NCBI GenBank assembly: GCA_041749255.1
Contig: JBGTBR010000044.1
Span: 62,001 to 126,000 of the forward strand
DNA: 64,000 nt
Reading direction: 5' to 3'
Origin: JABDLO01 sp041749255
GTDB lineage: Bacteria > Bacteroidota > Bacteroidia > Chitinophagales > Saprospiraceae
Shown piece after piece: positions 1 through 10,023 of the stretch. A program made the position numbers and the translations under genes. The notes under the pieces are model-generated. The model saw nothing but the letters and a program-made list of their open reading frames with translations, ran no database searches and had not been told where the DNA came from. The number at the start of each line of letters is the position of its first letter. The first letter of the stretch is position 1.

Positions 1-1
1 A

Positions 2-592
2 ATGGCAGTTGTAGCCAATGTAAGGCGATCCATATTTGGAAAAGTTTTTAAATCCCTGCTAAATGATAATATTCTTAAGGCAACTCAGAAAGATGAGGAA
101 AATGGAATTAGTGGAGCATTCATCATTCTCTATATTATATTCATTCTCAATATTTCTACCTTCATTTACCTTTCAAGTCTGTATTTCTTTCCTGCTTCCA
201 ACATAAATTGGTGGGCTATTTTCGGTGGAGTAATGCTTATTTATGCAGTAAGACATTTATTTTTATCATTATTTTCAGTTGTTTTTTTAGACAATGGTCA
301 ATCGGTGCAATACGGTTTTATGATAGCTGTTTTTAATCTGGCAATTGGTATTATTTTATTTCCTTTAAATCTTATAATTGCCTTTGCACCAGAATATATA
401 TCATCCTTTACCTTGATAGTCAGTATAGTAGTATTAGGCATTATCTATTTGGTTAGGTATGCCAGAGGAGTCATTCAGGGATTGCTTGCATTTAGTAACT
501 CCTTATTTCATTTTTTTCTATATCTTTGCACCTTCGAAATTGTTCCTTTATTAATGATCATCAGGATTTGTCTTGATTCAGTTAATAGTTGA
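2..592 (+). CDS. DUF4271 family integral membrane protein (5' end probably outside the window)
   Basis: The reading frame encodes 196 residues with about five hydrophobic segments, consistent with an inner-membrane protein. The stretch containing YAVRHLFLSLFSVVF, together with the position directly upstream of hemD, fits the DUF4271 family of Bacteroidota, whose function is unknown. The first ATG is at the very edge of the window and family members are usually longer, so this is probably the C-terminal part of a longer protein. Its TGA overlaps the upstream reading frame of the next gene, so the two are probably cotranscribed. The family call is moderately sure; no function is claimed. Confidence 0.6.
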   Translation: MAVVANVRRSIFGKVFKSLLNDNILKATQKDEENGISGAFIILYIIFILNISTFIYLSSLYFFPASNINWWAIFGGVMLIYAVRHLFLSLFSVVFLDNGQSVQYGFMIAVFNLAIGIILFPLNLIIAFAPEYISSFTLIVSIVVLGIIYLVRYARGVIQGLLAFSNSLFHFFLYLCTFEIVPLLMIIRICLDSVNS

Positions 593-630
593 CATTGCGT
601 TTAGAATTTGAAAAAAAAAGAATAGCTCAT

Positions 631-1431
631 ATGGCTTCTAATACTTCAGCATCTAAGGTAGAGAAATACGTTGAAAATTACAAAGAGGTCAGGACCATTT
701 TAGTCTCTCAGCCTAAACCAGATAGATCTCCTTATTACGAATTGGAAAAGAAATGGGGACTCACAATCGATTGGAGACCTTTTATCCATGTGGAGCCCGT
801 AACGGAAAAGGAATTCCGTAAAAATCGGTTGAGACCTGATGAATTCTCTTCTATTATTTTTACAAGTAAGAATTCAATAGAGAACTTTTTTAGGCTTTGT
901 GAAGAAATGAGGGTGAAAATGTCTTCAGAGACAAAATATTTTTGCCTCACAGAGGCTATAGCTAATTATCTGCAGAAGTTTATCATTTACAGAAAGAGAA
1001 AGGTTTTTGTAGGTAAAAAGAAAATCGAAGATCTTCAACACTATTTGATTAAACATAAAGCCGAAAAATTTTTACTGCCATGTTCCAATCTTGGAGCAAA
1101 AGAAGTCGTCTCTTATATGGAACAACTCCAATTGAATTTCAAAGATGTGATGATGTATAGGACTGTTTCCAGTGATCTTTCGGATCTCAGCGATGTCACG
1201 TATGATATTCTGGTATTCTTTAGCCCTTTTGGTATTGATTCATTGTATGATAATTTTCCTGGTTTCAAACAAAACAATACTCGAATTGCAGTTTTTGGGA
1301 ATTCTACATTTGCTGCGGTAGAGTCCAAGGGATTATTTGTTAACATCAAAGCCCCTTCTCCTGAATCCCCCTCAATGGCAATGGCTTTAGAGAATTACCT
1401 GCACAAATCAAATGAGAAGGAAAAGGTTTGA
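631..1431 (+). CDS. hemD: Uroporphyrinogen-III synthase (HemD), Bacteroidota type
   Basis: HemD cyclises hydroxymethylbilane to uroporphyrinogen III in the cytosol, in tetrapyrrole (heme) synthesis. The 266-residue protein opens with the ILVSQPKP and SPYYELEKKW pattern typical of Bacteroidota HemD, followed by two Rossmann-like halves with IIFTSKNSIENF and ILVFFSPFGIDSL, the usual bilobed arrangement. The ATG at 631 was chosen because it gives a normal family length; the longer frame from 589 would need a TTG start inside the previous stop. HemD sequences are poorly conserved, so the call rests on overall architecture and on the upstream DUF4271 gene, a recurrent neighbour in this phylum. Confidence 0.82.
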   Translation: MASNTSASKVEKYVENYKEVRTILVSQPKPDRSPYYELEKKWGLTIDWRPFIHVEPVTEKEFRKNRLRPDEFSSIIFTSKNSIENFFRLCEEMRVKMSSETKYFCLTEAIANYLQKFIIYRKRKVFVGKKKIEDLQHYLIKHKAEKFLLPCSNLGAKEVVSYMEQLQLNFKDVMMYRTVSSDLSDLSDVTYDILVFFSPFGIDSLYDNFPGFKQNNTRIAVFGNSTFAAVESKGLFVNIKAPSPESPSMAMALENYLHKSNEKEKV

Positions 1432-1537
1432 TTCTGGACCATGTATGTCTGTTAAGTTTTAGACGGCCAGGGGTTATTTCCTTATATTTTTACGATAAAA
1501 AGGTCTGTCCTCCTACTATATATCAAATCGCAATAGC

Positions 1538-1852
1538 ATGAAAATAATTTATAATGTCACTGTGATGATAGATCATGAAGTTCATGAGGAATGGCTTGTA
1601 TGGATGAAAGAAGAGCATATTCCGGAAGTGATCGCAAAGGGAAAATTTGAAGGATATAAGTTAAGCAAAATTCTAAGTGGAGAAAACGAGGGTGGAATCA
1701 ATTATGCTATTCAGTATATGGTACCCTCTCAGAATGTATTGGATCAATATCTCAAAGGTCATGCAGAGGAGCTTAGAATGAAGCACCAGATGCGTTTTAA
1801 GGATCGCTTCGTCGCATACAGGACGATTATGGAAGTGATTTGGGAAGGGTAA
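1538..1852 (+). CDS. DUF4286 family small protein
   Basis: This is a 104-residue soluble protein with no signal peptide or membrane segment. The N-terminal YNVTVMIDHEVHEEWLVWM, the central Y-x-LSKIL and the C-terminal FKDRFVAYRTIMEVI match the DUF4286 family common in Bacteroidota, which has a ferredoxin-like alpha/beta fold similar to the dimeric Dabb/EthD proteins. Biochemical function is unknown. It stands alone, with about 100 bases upstream and about 300 downstream lacking genes. The family call is reasonably secure from the start and length. Confidence 0.72.
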   Translation: MKIIYNVTVMIDHEVHEEWLVWMKEEHIPEVIAKGKFEGYKLSKILSGENEGGINYAIQYMVPSQNVLDQYLKGHAEELRMKHQMRFKDRFVAYRTIMEVIWEG

Positions 1853-2159
1853 AATGGTAGTAATTATTTGTTTTGATCCTTTTAAAAATTGCAATTAGAT
1901 TGGATTTGGTCATGGTAATTCAACAAATGGATAGATAATTTGATTATATGTTCATGCTATCATCTAAATTAATAATTGGTTTCCATGTTAAATTCTTAAA
2001 ATTTTTGCACTGATATCGTAAAAGGAATAGGATGAAGTATGATAAACTACCGGGATGTGGGTTACTTTAGGAGATCTTAAATGACATGAATAAAATAGTC
2101 CTTACTTTGGAATTTGTAAATTTTCAATAATATTGTCATTAATTTAAAGTGTGTTTTAT
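1853..2159. other. Intergenic region with no recognised feature
   Basis: About 300 AT-rich bases separate the DUF4286 gene from the acyl-CoA dehydrogenase gene. I found no convincing ORF, terminator hairpin or RNA gene in it. It presumably holds the promoter of the downstream gene, but no box stands out. Confidence 0.4.
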
Positions 2160-3338
2160 ATGAAATTTAAACTGACTGAAGAACAATTGGCTGTAAAAGA
2201 AGCTGCCAGAGAGTTTGCTCAACGGGAGTTGCTTCCGGGAGTTATCGAGAGGGATTCAAAAATGTTGTTTGCTTCTGATCAAATCAGAATGATGGGCGAG
2301 TTAGGTTTTCTTGGCATGATGGTTTCGCCTGAATATGGAGGTGGCGGCCTTGACACGATATCCTATGTACTTGCCATGGAAGAAATCAGTAAAGTGGATA
2401 ATTCTTGTTCCGTGCTCATGTCTGTGAACAACTCATTGGTATGTTGGGGAATAGAACAATTTGGAAGTCAGGATCAAAAGATGAAATATTTGCCTAAACT
2501 GGCATCAGGAGAGTGGATTGGATGTTTTTGCCTATCAGAACCAGAGGCCGGAAGTGATGCGACTTCCCAAAAGACGAAAGCGATCGATATGGGAGATCAT
2601 TACCTGCTTAACGGAACAAAAAATTGGATCACTAACGGAGGTTCGTCCAGTCTTCATGTGGTTATTGCCCAATCGGATCCTTCTAAAAGACATAGGGGTA
2701 TAAATGCTTTCATTGTAGAGAAGACCTGGCCTGGTATTACTATTGCAGCAAAGGAAGACAAATTAGGGATAAGATCATCTGATACGCATACTATAATGTA
2801 TACTGATGTAAAAGTACCTAAAGAAAATAGAATTGGTGAAGAGGGATTTGGTTTTAAGTTTGCTATGAAGGTACTTTTTGGAGGGAGAATAGGTATTGCA
2901 GCACAGGCATTAGGTATAGCTGCAGGTGCGTATGAGCTTTCACTGCAATATTCTAAACAGAGGGAAGCATTTGGAAAACCCATCAGTCAGCATCAGGCAA
3001 TTGCATTTAAGCTGGCAGATATGGCTACAGATATTGAAGCCGCCAGATTATTGGTTCAAAGGGCTGCCTGGTTAAAGGATTTAGGCTTGAATTATGATAC
3101 GGCGAGTAGCATGGCCAAGTTGTTTGCCTCTCAGATTGCCATGAAGCATACGGTGGAAGCCGTTCAGATTCATGGAGGATATGGCTATGTGAAAGAATAC
3201 CATGTAGAACGCCTCATGAGAGATGCAAAGATCACACAAATATATGAGGGTACGTCAGAGATCCAGAGGATGGTGATAGCCAGGGATATCCTCAAAGGAA
3301 ACTTATATGAAAAGGTATTTCAACCCATAAACATGTAG
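2160..3338 (+). CDS. Acyl-CoA dehydrogenase (short/medium-chain type)
   Basis: This flavoenzyme oxidises acyl-CoA to trans-2-enoyl-CoA, the first step of beta-oxidation, passing electrons to ETF. The 392-residue protein has the full three-domain layout. LTEEQLAVKEAAREFA opens the helical N-terminal domain. CLSEPEAGSDA lies in the FAD-contacting beta domain. The C-terminal helical domain carries QREAFGKPISQHQAIAFKLA, HGGYGY and the catalytic glutamate in QIYEGTSEIQ near residue 362. The ATG at 2160 is preferred over the GTG at 2151 because family members start with M-(D/K)F-LTEEQ. The next gene follows after six bases in the same frame, implying cotranscription. Substrate chain length cannot be read from sequence. 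Confidence 0.93.
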   Translation: MKFKLTEEQLAVKEAAREFAQRELLPGVIERDSKMLFASDQIRMMGELGFLGMMVSPEYGGGGLDTISYVLAMEEISKVDNSCSVLMSVNNSLVCWGIEQFGSQDQKMKYLPKLASGEWIGCFCLSEPEAGSDATSQKTKAIDMGDHYLLNGTKNWITNGGSSSLHVVIAQSDPSKRHRGINAFIVEKTWPGITIAAKEDKLGIRSSDTHTIMYTDVKVPKENRIGEEGFGFKFAMKVLFGGRIGIAAQALGIAAGAYELSLQYSKQREAFGKPISQHQAIAFKLADMATDIEAARLLVQRAAWLKDLGLNYDTASSMAKLFASQIAMKHTVEAVQIHGGYGYVKEYHVERLMRDAKITQIYEGTSEIQRMVIARDILKGNLYEKVFQPINM

Positions 3339-3344
3339 ACCACA

Positions 3345-4436
3345 TTGCAAAGCAGCCTCCGAATAGGTACTTTTTTTAACATTCCAGTCAAAATTCATTG
3401 GACATTTGGGTTTTTAGTGGTGTTTGTCATATACATTGGATTTCTTAACAATCTATACTGGAATGAAATCCTGGCTTTTGGATTATATGTTTTGGTGCTT
3501 TTTTTATGCGTTATCTTTCACGAGTATGGACATGCTTTAATGGCTCGAAAGTATGGTGTCACCACCCGGGATATCATCTTATCGCCAATAGGAGGAATTG
3601 CCAGACTTGAAAATATTCCCGAGGAACCGGTGAAAGAGTTGATGATAGCTTTGGCAGGACCTGCAGTGAATGTAATTTTGGCTATAGTGCTGAGTTTAGT
3701 CGCTGTCTTTGTCTTTAATGGGTCTGTGTTTCCTACTTCTTCTGACCTCGAATTATTGGTCATACCTTCAGAGTTTATCAGTTTTGTCATAATCATGAAT
3801 ATAGCCTTATTTGTATTTAATCTGGTACCGGCTTTCCCTATGGATGGGGGAAGGGTATTGAGATCTCTTTTGGCTATGAAATGGGGAAGATTGAAGGCTA
3901 CACAAATCGCTCAGTTGATAGGAAAAATTATTGCCATTGTTTTTGTTATCATTGGATTGATGTATGGTCATATTATGTTGGGACTGATTGGTTTGTTCAT
4001 TTACTTTACGGCGGGCTCAGAAACAAAAGGTATTGCTGTACATCAACTCCTGCGATCCACAGAGGCAGGAGAAGTAATGAGAACTTCATTTACTAAATTG
4101 AATCTTAGTGACCCAATCAGTCTAGCATTAGACTCAGTAAAAAGGGGAGGAGAGAAGAACTTTTTAGTATCGGATAGTATGGGTAATATTTCCGGAATGC
4201 TTGACCAGGATGTTTTGGTATATCTTATAAAAAGTGGAGAAAACATTAAAGATAAAATCGCAGCCCATTATTTGAGTCCACACCCCGTGAGCGTATCTAC
4301 ATCCACCCGGTTAACGGAGATCTGGGAATTGATGCAGAAAAATAAGACCTCACTGGTAGTGGTTAAAGAAAAGGATGAGGTCATTGGAGTGGTCGATAAG
4401 GAAATAATAAATGACTACATAAATCTATATGCTTAA
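3345..4436 (+). CDS. Site-2 protease family zinc metalloprotease (M50B) with CBS domains
   Basis: An intramembrane metalloprotease of the S2P/SpoIVFB group, usually involved in regulated cleavage of membrane-bound signalling proteins. The 363-residue protein opens with LRIGTFFNIPVKIHWTF, carries the zinc motif HEYGH from residue 59 and the third ligand in FPMDGGR at about residue 167, and has about six membrane segments. From about residue 235 it continues into a CBS pair ending in LVVVKEKDEVIGVVD. The start is TTG at 3345, because this frame is closed by the upstream gene's TAG only six bases before and no ATG is available. Its substrate is unknown. The CBS pair suggests control by an adenine nucleotide (inference). 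Confidence 0.9.
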   Translation: MQSSLRIGTFFNIPVKIHWTFGFLVVFVIYIGFLNNLYWNEILAFGLYVLVLFLCVIFHEYGHALMARKYGVTTRDIILSPIGGIARLENIPEEPVKELMIALAGPAVNVILAIVLSLVAVFVFNGSVFPTSSDLELLVIPSEFISFVIIMNIALFVFNLVPAFPMDGGRVLRSLLAMKWGRLKATQIAQLIGKIIAIVFVIIGLMYGHIMLGLIGLFIYFTAGSETKGIAVHQLLRSTEAGEVMRTSFTKLNLSDPISLALDSVKRGGEKNFLVSDSMGNISGMLDQDVLVYLIKSGENIKDKIAAHYLSPHPVSVSTSTRLTEIWELMQKNKTSLVVVKEKDEVIGVVDKEIINDYINLYA

Positions 4437-4534
4437 AATCAGGAAAGTATACTTACTATCCAATTCATGTAAGTTATAAAAGGACTTACAGCACGATATC
4501 AATTGCTCTTCAATTGGATAAAAGATCATATTGA

Positions 4535-5041
4535 CTATAATCCCAATTCCTTTTTAATAAGCGACATAATATCATCACCTTTATCAGCATGTACAAGCGC
4601 ACCTGTAACACTGGTATCAAAAATCATAGTATACCCATTGGCTTTTCCTACTCTGCCGATCACATCTTTTACCCGATCAAATAGAGGTTGATATAATTCT
4701 TCTCTTTTAATGCCAATTTTCTCTTGTATTTCTACCTCATATTCCTGAATCGCTGTTCTCTCTGCTTGTAGTTGAGACTCTCTGGTTTGCATTTCGAGAG
4801 TAGATAAATTTCCGGTTTGAGCATCCGCCATATAAGCGTTGTAGTTGGTTTCAAATTTCTTAACCATTTCCTGACCTTTGCTGATCAGCTGTTCCTGGTA
4901 TTTTTGAAGTTCGGCATCAGCTTTTTTAATTTCCGGCATTTCCATTAACAGCATTTGCGAATTCATATGTCCGAATTTTTGCGCTGTTATGCCAGTAACC
5001 ATCAACATGGCTATAAAAAAAGAGATATAAAAAGATTTCAT
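4535..5041 (-). CDS. ompH: OmpH/Skp-family periplasmic chaperone
   Basis: Skp-like chaperones hold unfolded outer-membrane proteins in the periplasm and deliver them to the BAM complex. The 168-residue product has a signal peptide (MKSFYISFFIAMLMVTGITAQ), the motif GHMNSQMLLMEMPE, a long charged coiled-coil middle section and a C-terminal strand region including YTMIFDTSVTGALV. Skp monomers have this same small body with a coiled-coil tentacle. The gene is third in the leftward string uppS-bamA-ompH, about 100 bases after bamA, which agrees with the role. It converges on the site-2 protease gene. Confidence 0.88.
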   Translation of the reverse strand: MKSFYISFFIAMLMVTGITAQKFGHMNSQMLLMEMPEIKKADAELQKYQEQLISKGQEMVKKFETNYNAYMADAQTGNLSTLEMQTRESQLQAERTAIQEYEVEIQEKIGIKREELYQPLFDRVKDVIGRVGKANGYTMIFDTSVTGALVHADKGDDIMSLIKKELGL

Positions 5042-5146
5042 AATTATTAATTATTGTTTTGTAAAAAATGGTATCTTATATTCAATTCAAAGACGTAAAA
5101 ATACATAATAAGTCATTGTACTCCAGGTACATTAACACGAATTTAA

Positions 5147-7786
5147 TTAATCAGGCTCAAATCCAAGAATGATGTTAAATTTACCATAACCTCTATCTTC
5201 GGTTATAAACTTATCTATACCCCAGCCATAGTCAAAACCTAAAAGTCCAAACATGGGCAGGAATACTCTCATACCAAAACCAAAAGATCTTCGCATATCA
5301 AAGGGGTTGAACTCTCCGAAACTCCCCCATGAGTTACCTCCCTGAAAAAACAATGTACCAAAAATGGTACTATTGGGATTTAGAGACAAAAGATATCGAA
5401 GTTCAAGTGTATATTTATTAAAAACAGCTCCTCCACCTCTGGCATTCTGCGGTAGATCGTTGACATCATATCCCCTTAAGGCAATGATGTCACGTCCTAA
5501 AATTCCTATATTCTGATTAGAGAGACCATCACCACCTACTTCAAATCTTTCAAATGGTGAAATCCCGATTTCTCTATCGTAAGCACCCAGTATTCCAATT
5601 TTAGCATTGGCTGCCATTACCAGATTTCCAAATAGACTGAAATACCATTCTGCGTCAAATCTCCATTTGTGATATTCAAGCCACTCAAATTTTCTGGCAT
5701 TCTGTTCGGACAATATCTCTGTTTGTATTTCCTGTGGAGTCGGTGGATTTCTTGGACCTGCTTCATCGCGGAGTCTTTGTTCAATTTGCGCCTGCTCATC
5801 ATCTGAAAGTAGCCAGTAATCTGCCCCTCTGAAAATGTGATATATGGGGGTTGCTTGTAACGTTAACGATATTCTGGATCCTGATCTGGGATACAAAGGA
5901 TCACTTATAGAACTTCGGGTGAAAGTACCTCGCAAACTAAAGTTTTTAAAATTTCCATTGGTAATGGAAACCAGTCTTCCGTTTTCCTCTACTACGAAGT
6001 TGCTTTGTGCTCCCCTTTGCACGTAATCTGACAACAATATATTCTCAAGATTCAAAGTAAAGTTCACAGCAAAAAAGTCATCGGGCCACTTCAATTGAGT
6101 TCCAAGACCTACAAATGCTCTTCTTATGCTTAACAAACCCGCATCCAGAATTCTGTTGTCAAAAGTGGACGAGACAGCACCCACAGTAAAAGAACTGGGT
6201 TTTTTACCCCCCAGCCAGGGCTCTGTGAAAGATGCGTTAAAAGATCTGAAGAATCGGCTATTGGCCTGAGCTCTCAATGATAGTTTCTGTCCGTCACCCT
6301 GAGGTAGAGGAGCCCATGTACTTCTATCTCTGATATTTCGTATGGAAAAGTTATTGAAAACCACACCCAGGGTACCGATTAATCCGCTGAAACCACCATA
6401 ACCGGCTGACAACTCAAGTTGATCAGCAGGGCGTTCCTCAACCGTATAAAGGATATCTACAGTACCCCTTTCAGGATTTACGATCGGTTGTATGTCTATA
6501 TTTTCCTGGTTGAAAAAACCAAGATTGATAATTTCCCTTTGTGACCGGATGATGTCTGATCGCCTGAAAGTCTGTCCCGGGCGAGTTCGAATTTCTCTTC
6601 TGACTACGTGTTCGTGCGTTTTGGTATTTCCTTCAATAAATATGGATCCGATAATAAATTCAGGTCCTTCTGTAATTCTCATTTCAATATCAATGCTGTC
6701 CTCAACAACGGATACAACTACTGGATCCGCATTAAATGCCAAGTGACCATAGTCCATGTAAAGTGAACTTACATCCCTGCCATCCATACTGAATGTCAAT
6801 CTTTTTTCCAGGATTTCAGGATTGTACACCTCTCCTTTCGTAATTCCAAGGACAAGCGTTAGCTGCTCGTCGGTATATTTAGTATTACCTTTCCAGTATA
6901 TATTTCTAAAATAATATCGCTGTCCTTCTTCTACCCAAATTTTAATCATGAGTAAACTGTCTACAGTTCTCCATAAACTATCTTTGGTTATTTTAGCATC
7001 CCTGTATCCCTCTCTGTTATAAAATGCAATAACCTTTTTCTTGTCTTCTTCATATTCTCCTGGAATAAATTTGGAAGACCTCAAAAACAATCCCTTTTTC
7101 TTCGTTTTACTTAATTGAGAGCGGATTTTTTTATCATTTGCGTATTCATTGCCTTCGATCAGGATATCTTCGATCTTGATTTTCTCTCCGGGGTCTACCG
7201 TAAATACTAGCCTTATGCTGTTATCTCTGCTTTCATCCAATACTTCTTCAACAGTGACCTTTGCATCGAGTTTCCCTTTCTCAACATAGAATTCCTTTAT
7301 TTTTTTTATGGCTATATTCTTTTGTTCATCGGTCACTATACTTCCTACGTTAAGCGTTCCCTTCAGATCATCAATGAGATTGGTTTGATGAGATTGTTTG
7401 ATCCCCTCAAAAGCATATCTGCTCAAAGTAGGTCTGTCTTTCAAATATATGATCAGCCATACCAGGTCCCCTTCAGTTTTTTCCTGTATAATTTTAACAT
7501 CTTCAAAGAGCCTCAACTTGTACAAGGCCTTCAGACCGTTACTTATTTTTTCACTGGGTATGGTAATTTTATCTCCAATATTTAAGCCTGATATGGAGCG
7601 TATGGCATTGCGATCCCTTCCTTCTGCTCCCATGATTTTAATATCCGCAATTTCATAAGTGTTTTTTTCACCATATTCAATCATGGGTATATTCTCAACA
7701 TCAGGCAGGATGGTATCTTGTTGAGCTATAACGACATCATAACCGAAGAAAAATGAAAGCAATATGATCAATACTCTAATGTACAT
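5147..7786 (-). CDS. bamA: Outer-membrane protein assembly factor BamA
   Basis: BamA is the central beta-barrel insertase of the outer membrane. I place the start at the ATG ending at 7786, where a signal peptide (MYIRVLIILLSFFFGYDVVIAQ) begins; the frame is open to 7879 but the extra residues are charged and unlike an export signal. The 880-residue protein has a series of POTRA repeats, including SISGLNIGDKIT, EGNEYANDKKIRSQL and EGNTKTHEHVVRREI, then ERPADQLELSAGYGGFSG at the barrel entry. The barrel includes LRGYDVNDL near its C-terminal third and a closing strand rich in aromatic residues. It sits between uppS and ompH. An essential core gene in this phylum. Confidence 0.93.
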   Translation of the reverse strand: MYIRVLIILLSFFFGYDVVIAQQDTILPDVENIPMIEYGEKNTYEIADIKIMGAEGRDRNAIRSISGLNIGDKITIPSEKISNGLKALYKLRLFEDVKIIQEKTEGDLVWLIIYLKDRPTLSRYAFEGIKQSHQTNLIDDLKGTLNVGSIVTDEQKNIAIKKIKEFYVEKGKLDAKVTVEEVLDESRDNSIRLVFTVDPGEKIKIEDILIEGNEYANDKKIRSQLSKTKKKGLFLRSSKFIPGEYEEDKKKVIAFYNREGYRDAKITKDSLWRTVDSLLMIKIWVEEGQRYYFRNIYWKGNTKYTDEQLTLVLGITKGEVYNPEILEKRLTFSMDGRDVSSLYMDYGHLAFNADPVVVSVVEDSIDIEMRITEGPEFIIGSIFIEGNTKTHEHVVRREIRTRPGQTFRRSDIIRSQREIINLGFFNQENIDIQPIVNPERGTVDILYTVEERPADQLELSAGYGGFSGLIGTLGVVFNNFSIRNIRDRSTWAPLPQGDGQKLSLRAQANSRFFRSFNASFTEPWLGGKKPSSFTVGAVSSTFDNRILDAGLLSIRRAFVGLGTQLKWPDDFFAVNFTLNLENILLSDYVQRGAQSNFVVEENGRLVSITNGNFKNFSLRGTFTRSSISDPLYPRSGSRISLTLQATPIYHIFRGADYWLLSDDEQAQIEQRLRDEAGPRNPPTPQEIQTEILSEQNARKFEWLEYHKWRFDAEWYFSLFGNLVMAANAKIGILGAYDREIGISPFERFEVGGDGLSNQNIGILGRDIIALRGYDVNDLPQNARGGGAVFNKYTLELRYLLSLNPNSTIFGTLFFQGGNSWGSFGEFNPFDMRRSFGFGMRVFLPMFGLLGFDYGWGIDKFITEDRGYGKFNIILGFEPD

Positions 7787-7913
7787 AGAAGTTCTTGTTC
7801 TTTTCAAAAGGAATGAACGCACCTTTGTCTTCTCAACAAAGGTAATACTTTGTGTATTCTGTAAACGGGTATAGTTCAAAGCTCGTTGTTAAAAATTCAT
7901 TAAAAAAGCCATT

Positions 7914-8660
7914 TCAAATTTTGATTTGCTCACTGATATTGCCAAAACGCCTTTCCCTGCTTTGATAGTCTACTATAGCTTCATATAGATCTTCTTTAGT
8001 AAACTCAGGCCAGTATTTTTCTGTGAAATACAACTCTGTATAAGCTAATTGCCACAATAGAAAATTGCTAAGTCTTTTCTCTCCGCTGGTGCGTATCAAA
8101 AGCTCAGGATCTGGAATTAATGTGGTTTCTAAATTTTGAACTACAGAATTTTCATTAATATCTTCAGGCCTGATCAAACCATTCACAGCTTGCTGTGCCA
8201 GTTTTTTGACGGACTGGACTATTTCCCATTTAGCACTGTAATTTAAAGCAAGTATTAATGTCATGCGCGTATTGTCCTTTGTTTTTTCGATCCCTTCCAG
8301 TAGGCTTATATGGGTTTTGCGGGGCAGTTTATTCAGATCTCCAATAGCCTGTAATCTGATATTATTCTCGTTAAGGGTTTTTACTTCATTTTTTAAAGTT
8401 TCTACCAGTAAGGTCATGAGTGCATTTACTTCGTATTCCGGTCTTTTCCAGTTTTCAGTGGAAAATGCATACAAAGTCAGGTATTCAATACCCAGTTCAG
8501 CAGATGCTTCGGAAGTGTTGCGAACAGCTCTGACACCATTTTTATGACCATAAATTCTGGATTTGCCATATTTTTTTGCCCATCTGCCATTACCATCCAT
8601 GATAACAGCAATGTGTTTTGGCAATCTATTTTTGTCGATCAAACTTAAATATTCAGACAT
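7914..8660 (-). CDS. uppS: Isoprenyl transferase (undecaprenyl diphosphate synthase)
   Basis: This cis-prenyltransferase extends FPP with IPP to make the C55 lipid carrier for peptidoglycan and glycan synthesis. The 248-residue protein shows the family signatures in order: HIAVIMDGNGRWA with the catalytic aspartate, GHKNGVRAV, LYAFSTENW, and the C-terminal LLIRTSGEKRLSNF, WQLAYTELYF and YQSRERRFG. The ATG ending at 8660 places the catalytic motif at the usual distance from the N-terminus; the frame is also open to an ATG at 8690. It leads the leftward uppS-bamA-ompH string, an arrangement widespread in Bacteroidota. Confidence 0.95.
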   Translation of the reverse strand: MSEYLSLIDKNRLPKHIAVIMDGNGRWAKKYGKSRIYGHKNGVRAVRNTSEASAELGIEYLTLYAFSTENWKRPEYEVNALMTLLVETLKNEVKTLNENNIRLQAIGDLNKLPRKTHISLLEGIEKTKDNTRMTLILALNYSAKWEIVQSVKKLAQQAVNGLIRPEDINENSVVQNLETTLIPDPELLIRTSGEKRLSNFLLWQLAYTELYFTEKYWPEFTKEDLYEAIVDYQSRERRFGNISEQIKI

Positions 8661-8965
8661 ATCCATTTCGTCATACCAAAAAGTATGCAAAGCTAAGAAA
8701 AACTATTATAAATAACTATTGGGTGATTTTCTTTTGGGTGTAAATTGAAAATATAATTGAAAGTAGATGATCTGTGTTTACATTTTAGAGCTTAATATAT
8801 TATTTGTCTATACTTATTTCCCGGTAATTAAAAACGAAAATTGCTGTTTATCAAACAGATATTTGAAGACCTAATGAAAGTATTCCATTTACTTATTGAT
8901 ACATAAATGTCCACTTTCGCATGGAATTCTTATTTTTTCTATATTTGAGTAAATTTATTGGGTAG

Positions 8966-10021
8966 ATGTTCGATATCATTTTGGCTTTTATTACTGCCTT
9001 TACTCTTACTTTTATGGCAATCCCCTCTATTATAAGTATTGCCAGAAAGAAGAATCTGGTCGATTTGCCCGATCCGAGAAGATCTCATAAGACAAGCACT
9101 CCATCGCTTGGAGGAATCGGGATATTTGCCGGAACCATTTTTTCGATTATTTTGTGGACCCCCTTCGATGTTTTCAACGATCTCCAATATATACTTGGCG
9201 CATTTATAATAATTTTCCTGATTGGCGCCAAGGATGATATTGATCCAATGTCTCCATATAAAAAATTTCTTGGCCAGATATTCGCTGCGTTGATAGTAGT
9301 ATTTAAAGCCAATATCAAATTATCAGGAATGTATGGAATTTTTGGTATTTACGATCTGCCACCAGCAGTGAGCGTAATCCTGAGTGTATTTACCATAATT
9401 GTCATTATTAATGCATTTAACCTTATTGATGGTATCAACGGTCTATCCGGAGGATTGGGGGTTCTCATATCATTTACATTAGGGTTTTGGTTCTTTGTGA
9501 TTGACAGGATTGACCTAGCTATTATTGCATTCTCTCTGGCGGGTTCGACACTGGCTTTTTTAAACTACAATGTAACTCCTGCAAGAATTTTTATGGGCGA
9601 TACTGGTTCTCTTCTTTTAGGACTCGTATGTTCAATTCTCGCTATTGAGTTTATTGAATCTCATAGAGTTCTGGGAGACCATCCTTTTGCCTTTAAATCT
9701 GCACCTTCTGTAGCAGTAGGTATTCTGATTATGCCATTATTCGATACGTTGCGGGTATTCCTTATTCGAATTGTTAATGGTAAGTCCCCTTTTCAACCCG
9801 ATAGGAACCATATACATCACGTACTTATAGATTCAGGTCTTTCCCATATGCAGGCCACCGGACTACTCATAGGAGTCAATGTACTTTTTATCTTACTGGT
9901 GGTGAGATTTCATGAAATTGGAAGCTTAAATTTACTTTTGCTTATTGGTTTGATCGCTATCATATTGAGTATATTTTTATACTATTACAACAAGAAAAGG
10001 AAATTACCTACACAATCTTAA
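8966..10021 (+). CDS. WecA/TagO-type polyprenyl-phosphate sugar-phosphate transferase (glycosyltransferase 4)
   Basis: Membrane enzymes of this family transfer a UDP-activated HexNAc-1-phosphate to undecaprenyl phosphate, starting O-antigen, teichoic-acid-like or capsule glycans. The 351-residue protein has about ten membrane helices and the polar-loop motifs: PRRSHKTSTPSLGG, GAKDDIDPMSP (Mg-binding Asp pair), NAFNLIDGINGLSGG, MGDTGSLLLG and FQPDRNHIHHVLID. The last histidine loop is typical of WecA-like rather than MraY enzymes. Which sugar it uses cannot be read. The crcB gene follows two bases after its stop. Confidence 0.9.
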   Translation: MFDIILAFITAFTLTFMAIPSIISIARKKNLVDLPDPRRSHKTSTPSLGGIGIFAGTIFSIILWTPFDVFNDLQYILGAFIIIFLIGAKDDIDPMSPYKKFLGQIFAALIVVFKANIKLSGMYGIFGIYDLPPAVSVILSVFTIIVIINAFNLIDGINGLSGGLGVLISFTLGFWFFVIDRIDLAIIAFSLAGSTLAFLNYNVTPARIFMGDTGSLLLGLVCSILAIEFIESHRVLGDHPFAFKSAPSVAVGILIMPLFDTLRVFLIRIVNGKSPFQPDRNHIHHVLIDSGLSHMQATGLLIGVNVLFILLVVRFHEIGSLNLLLLIGLIAIILSIFLYYYNKKRKLPTQS

Positions 10022-10023
10022 TC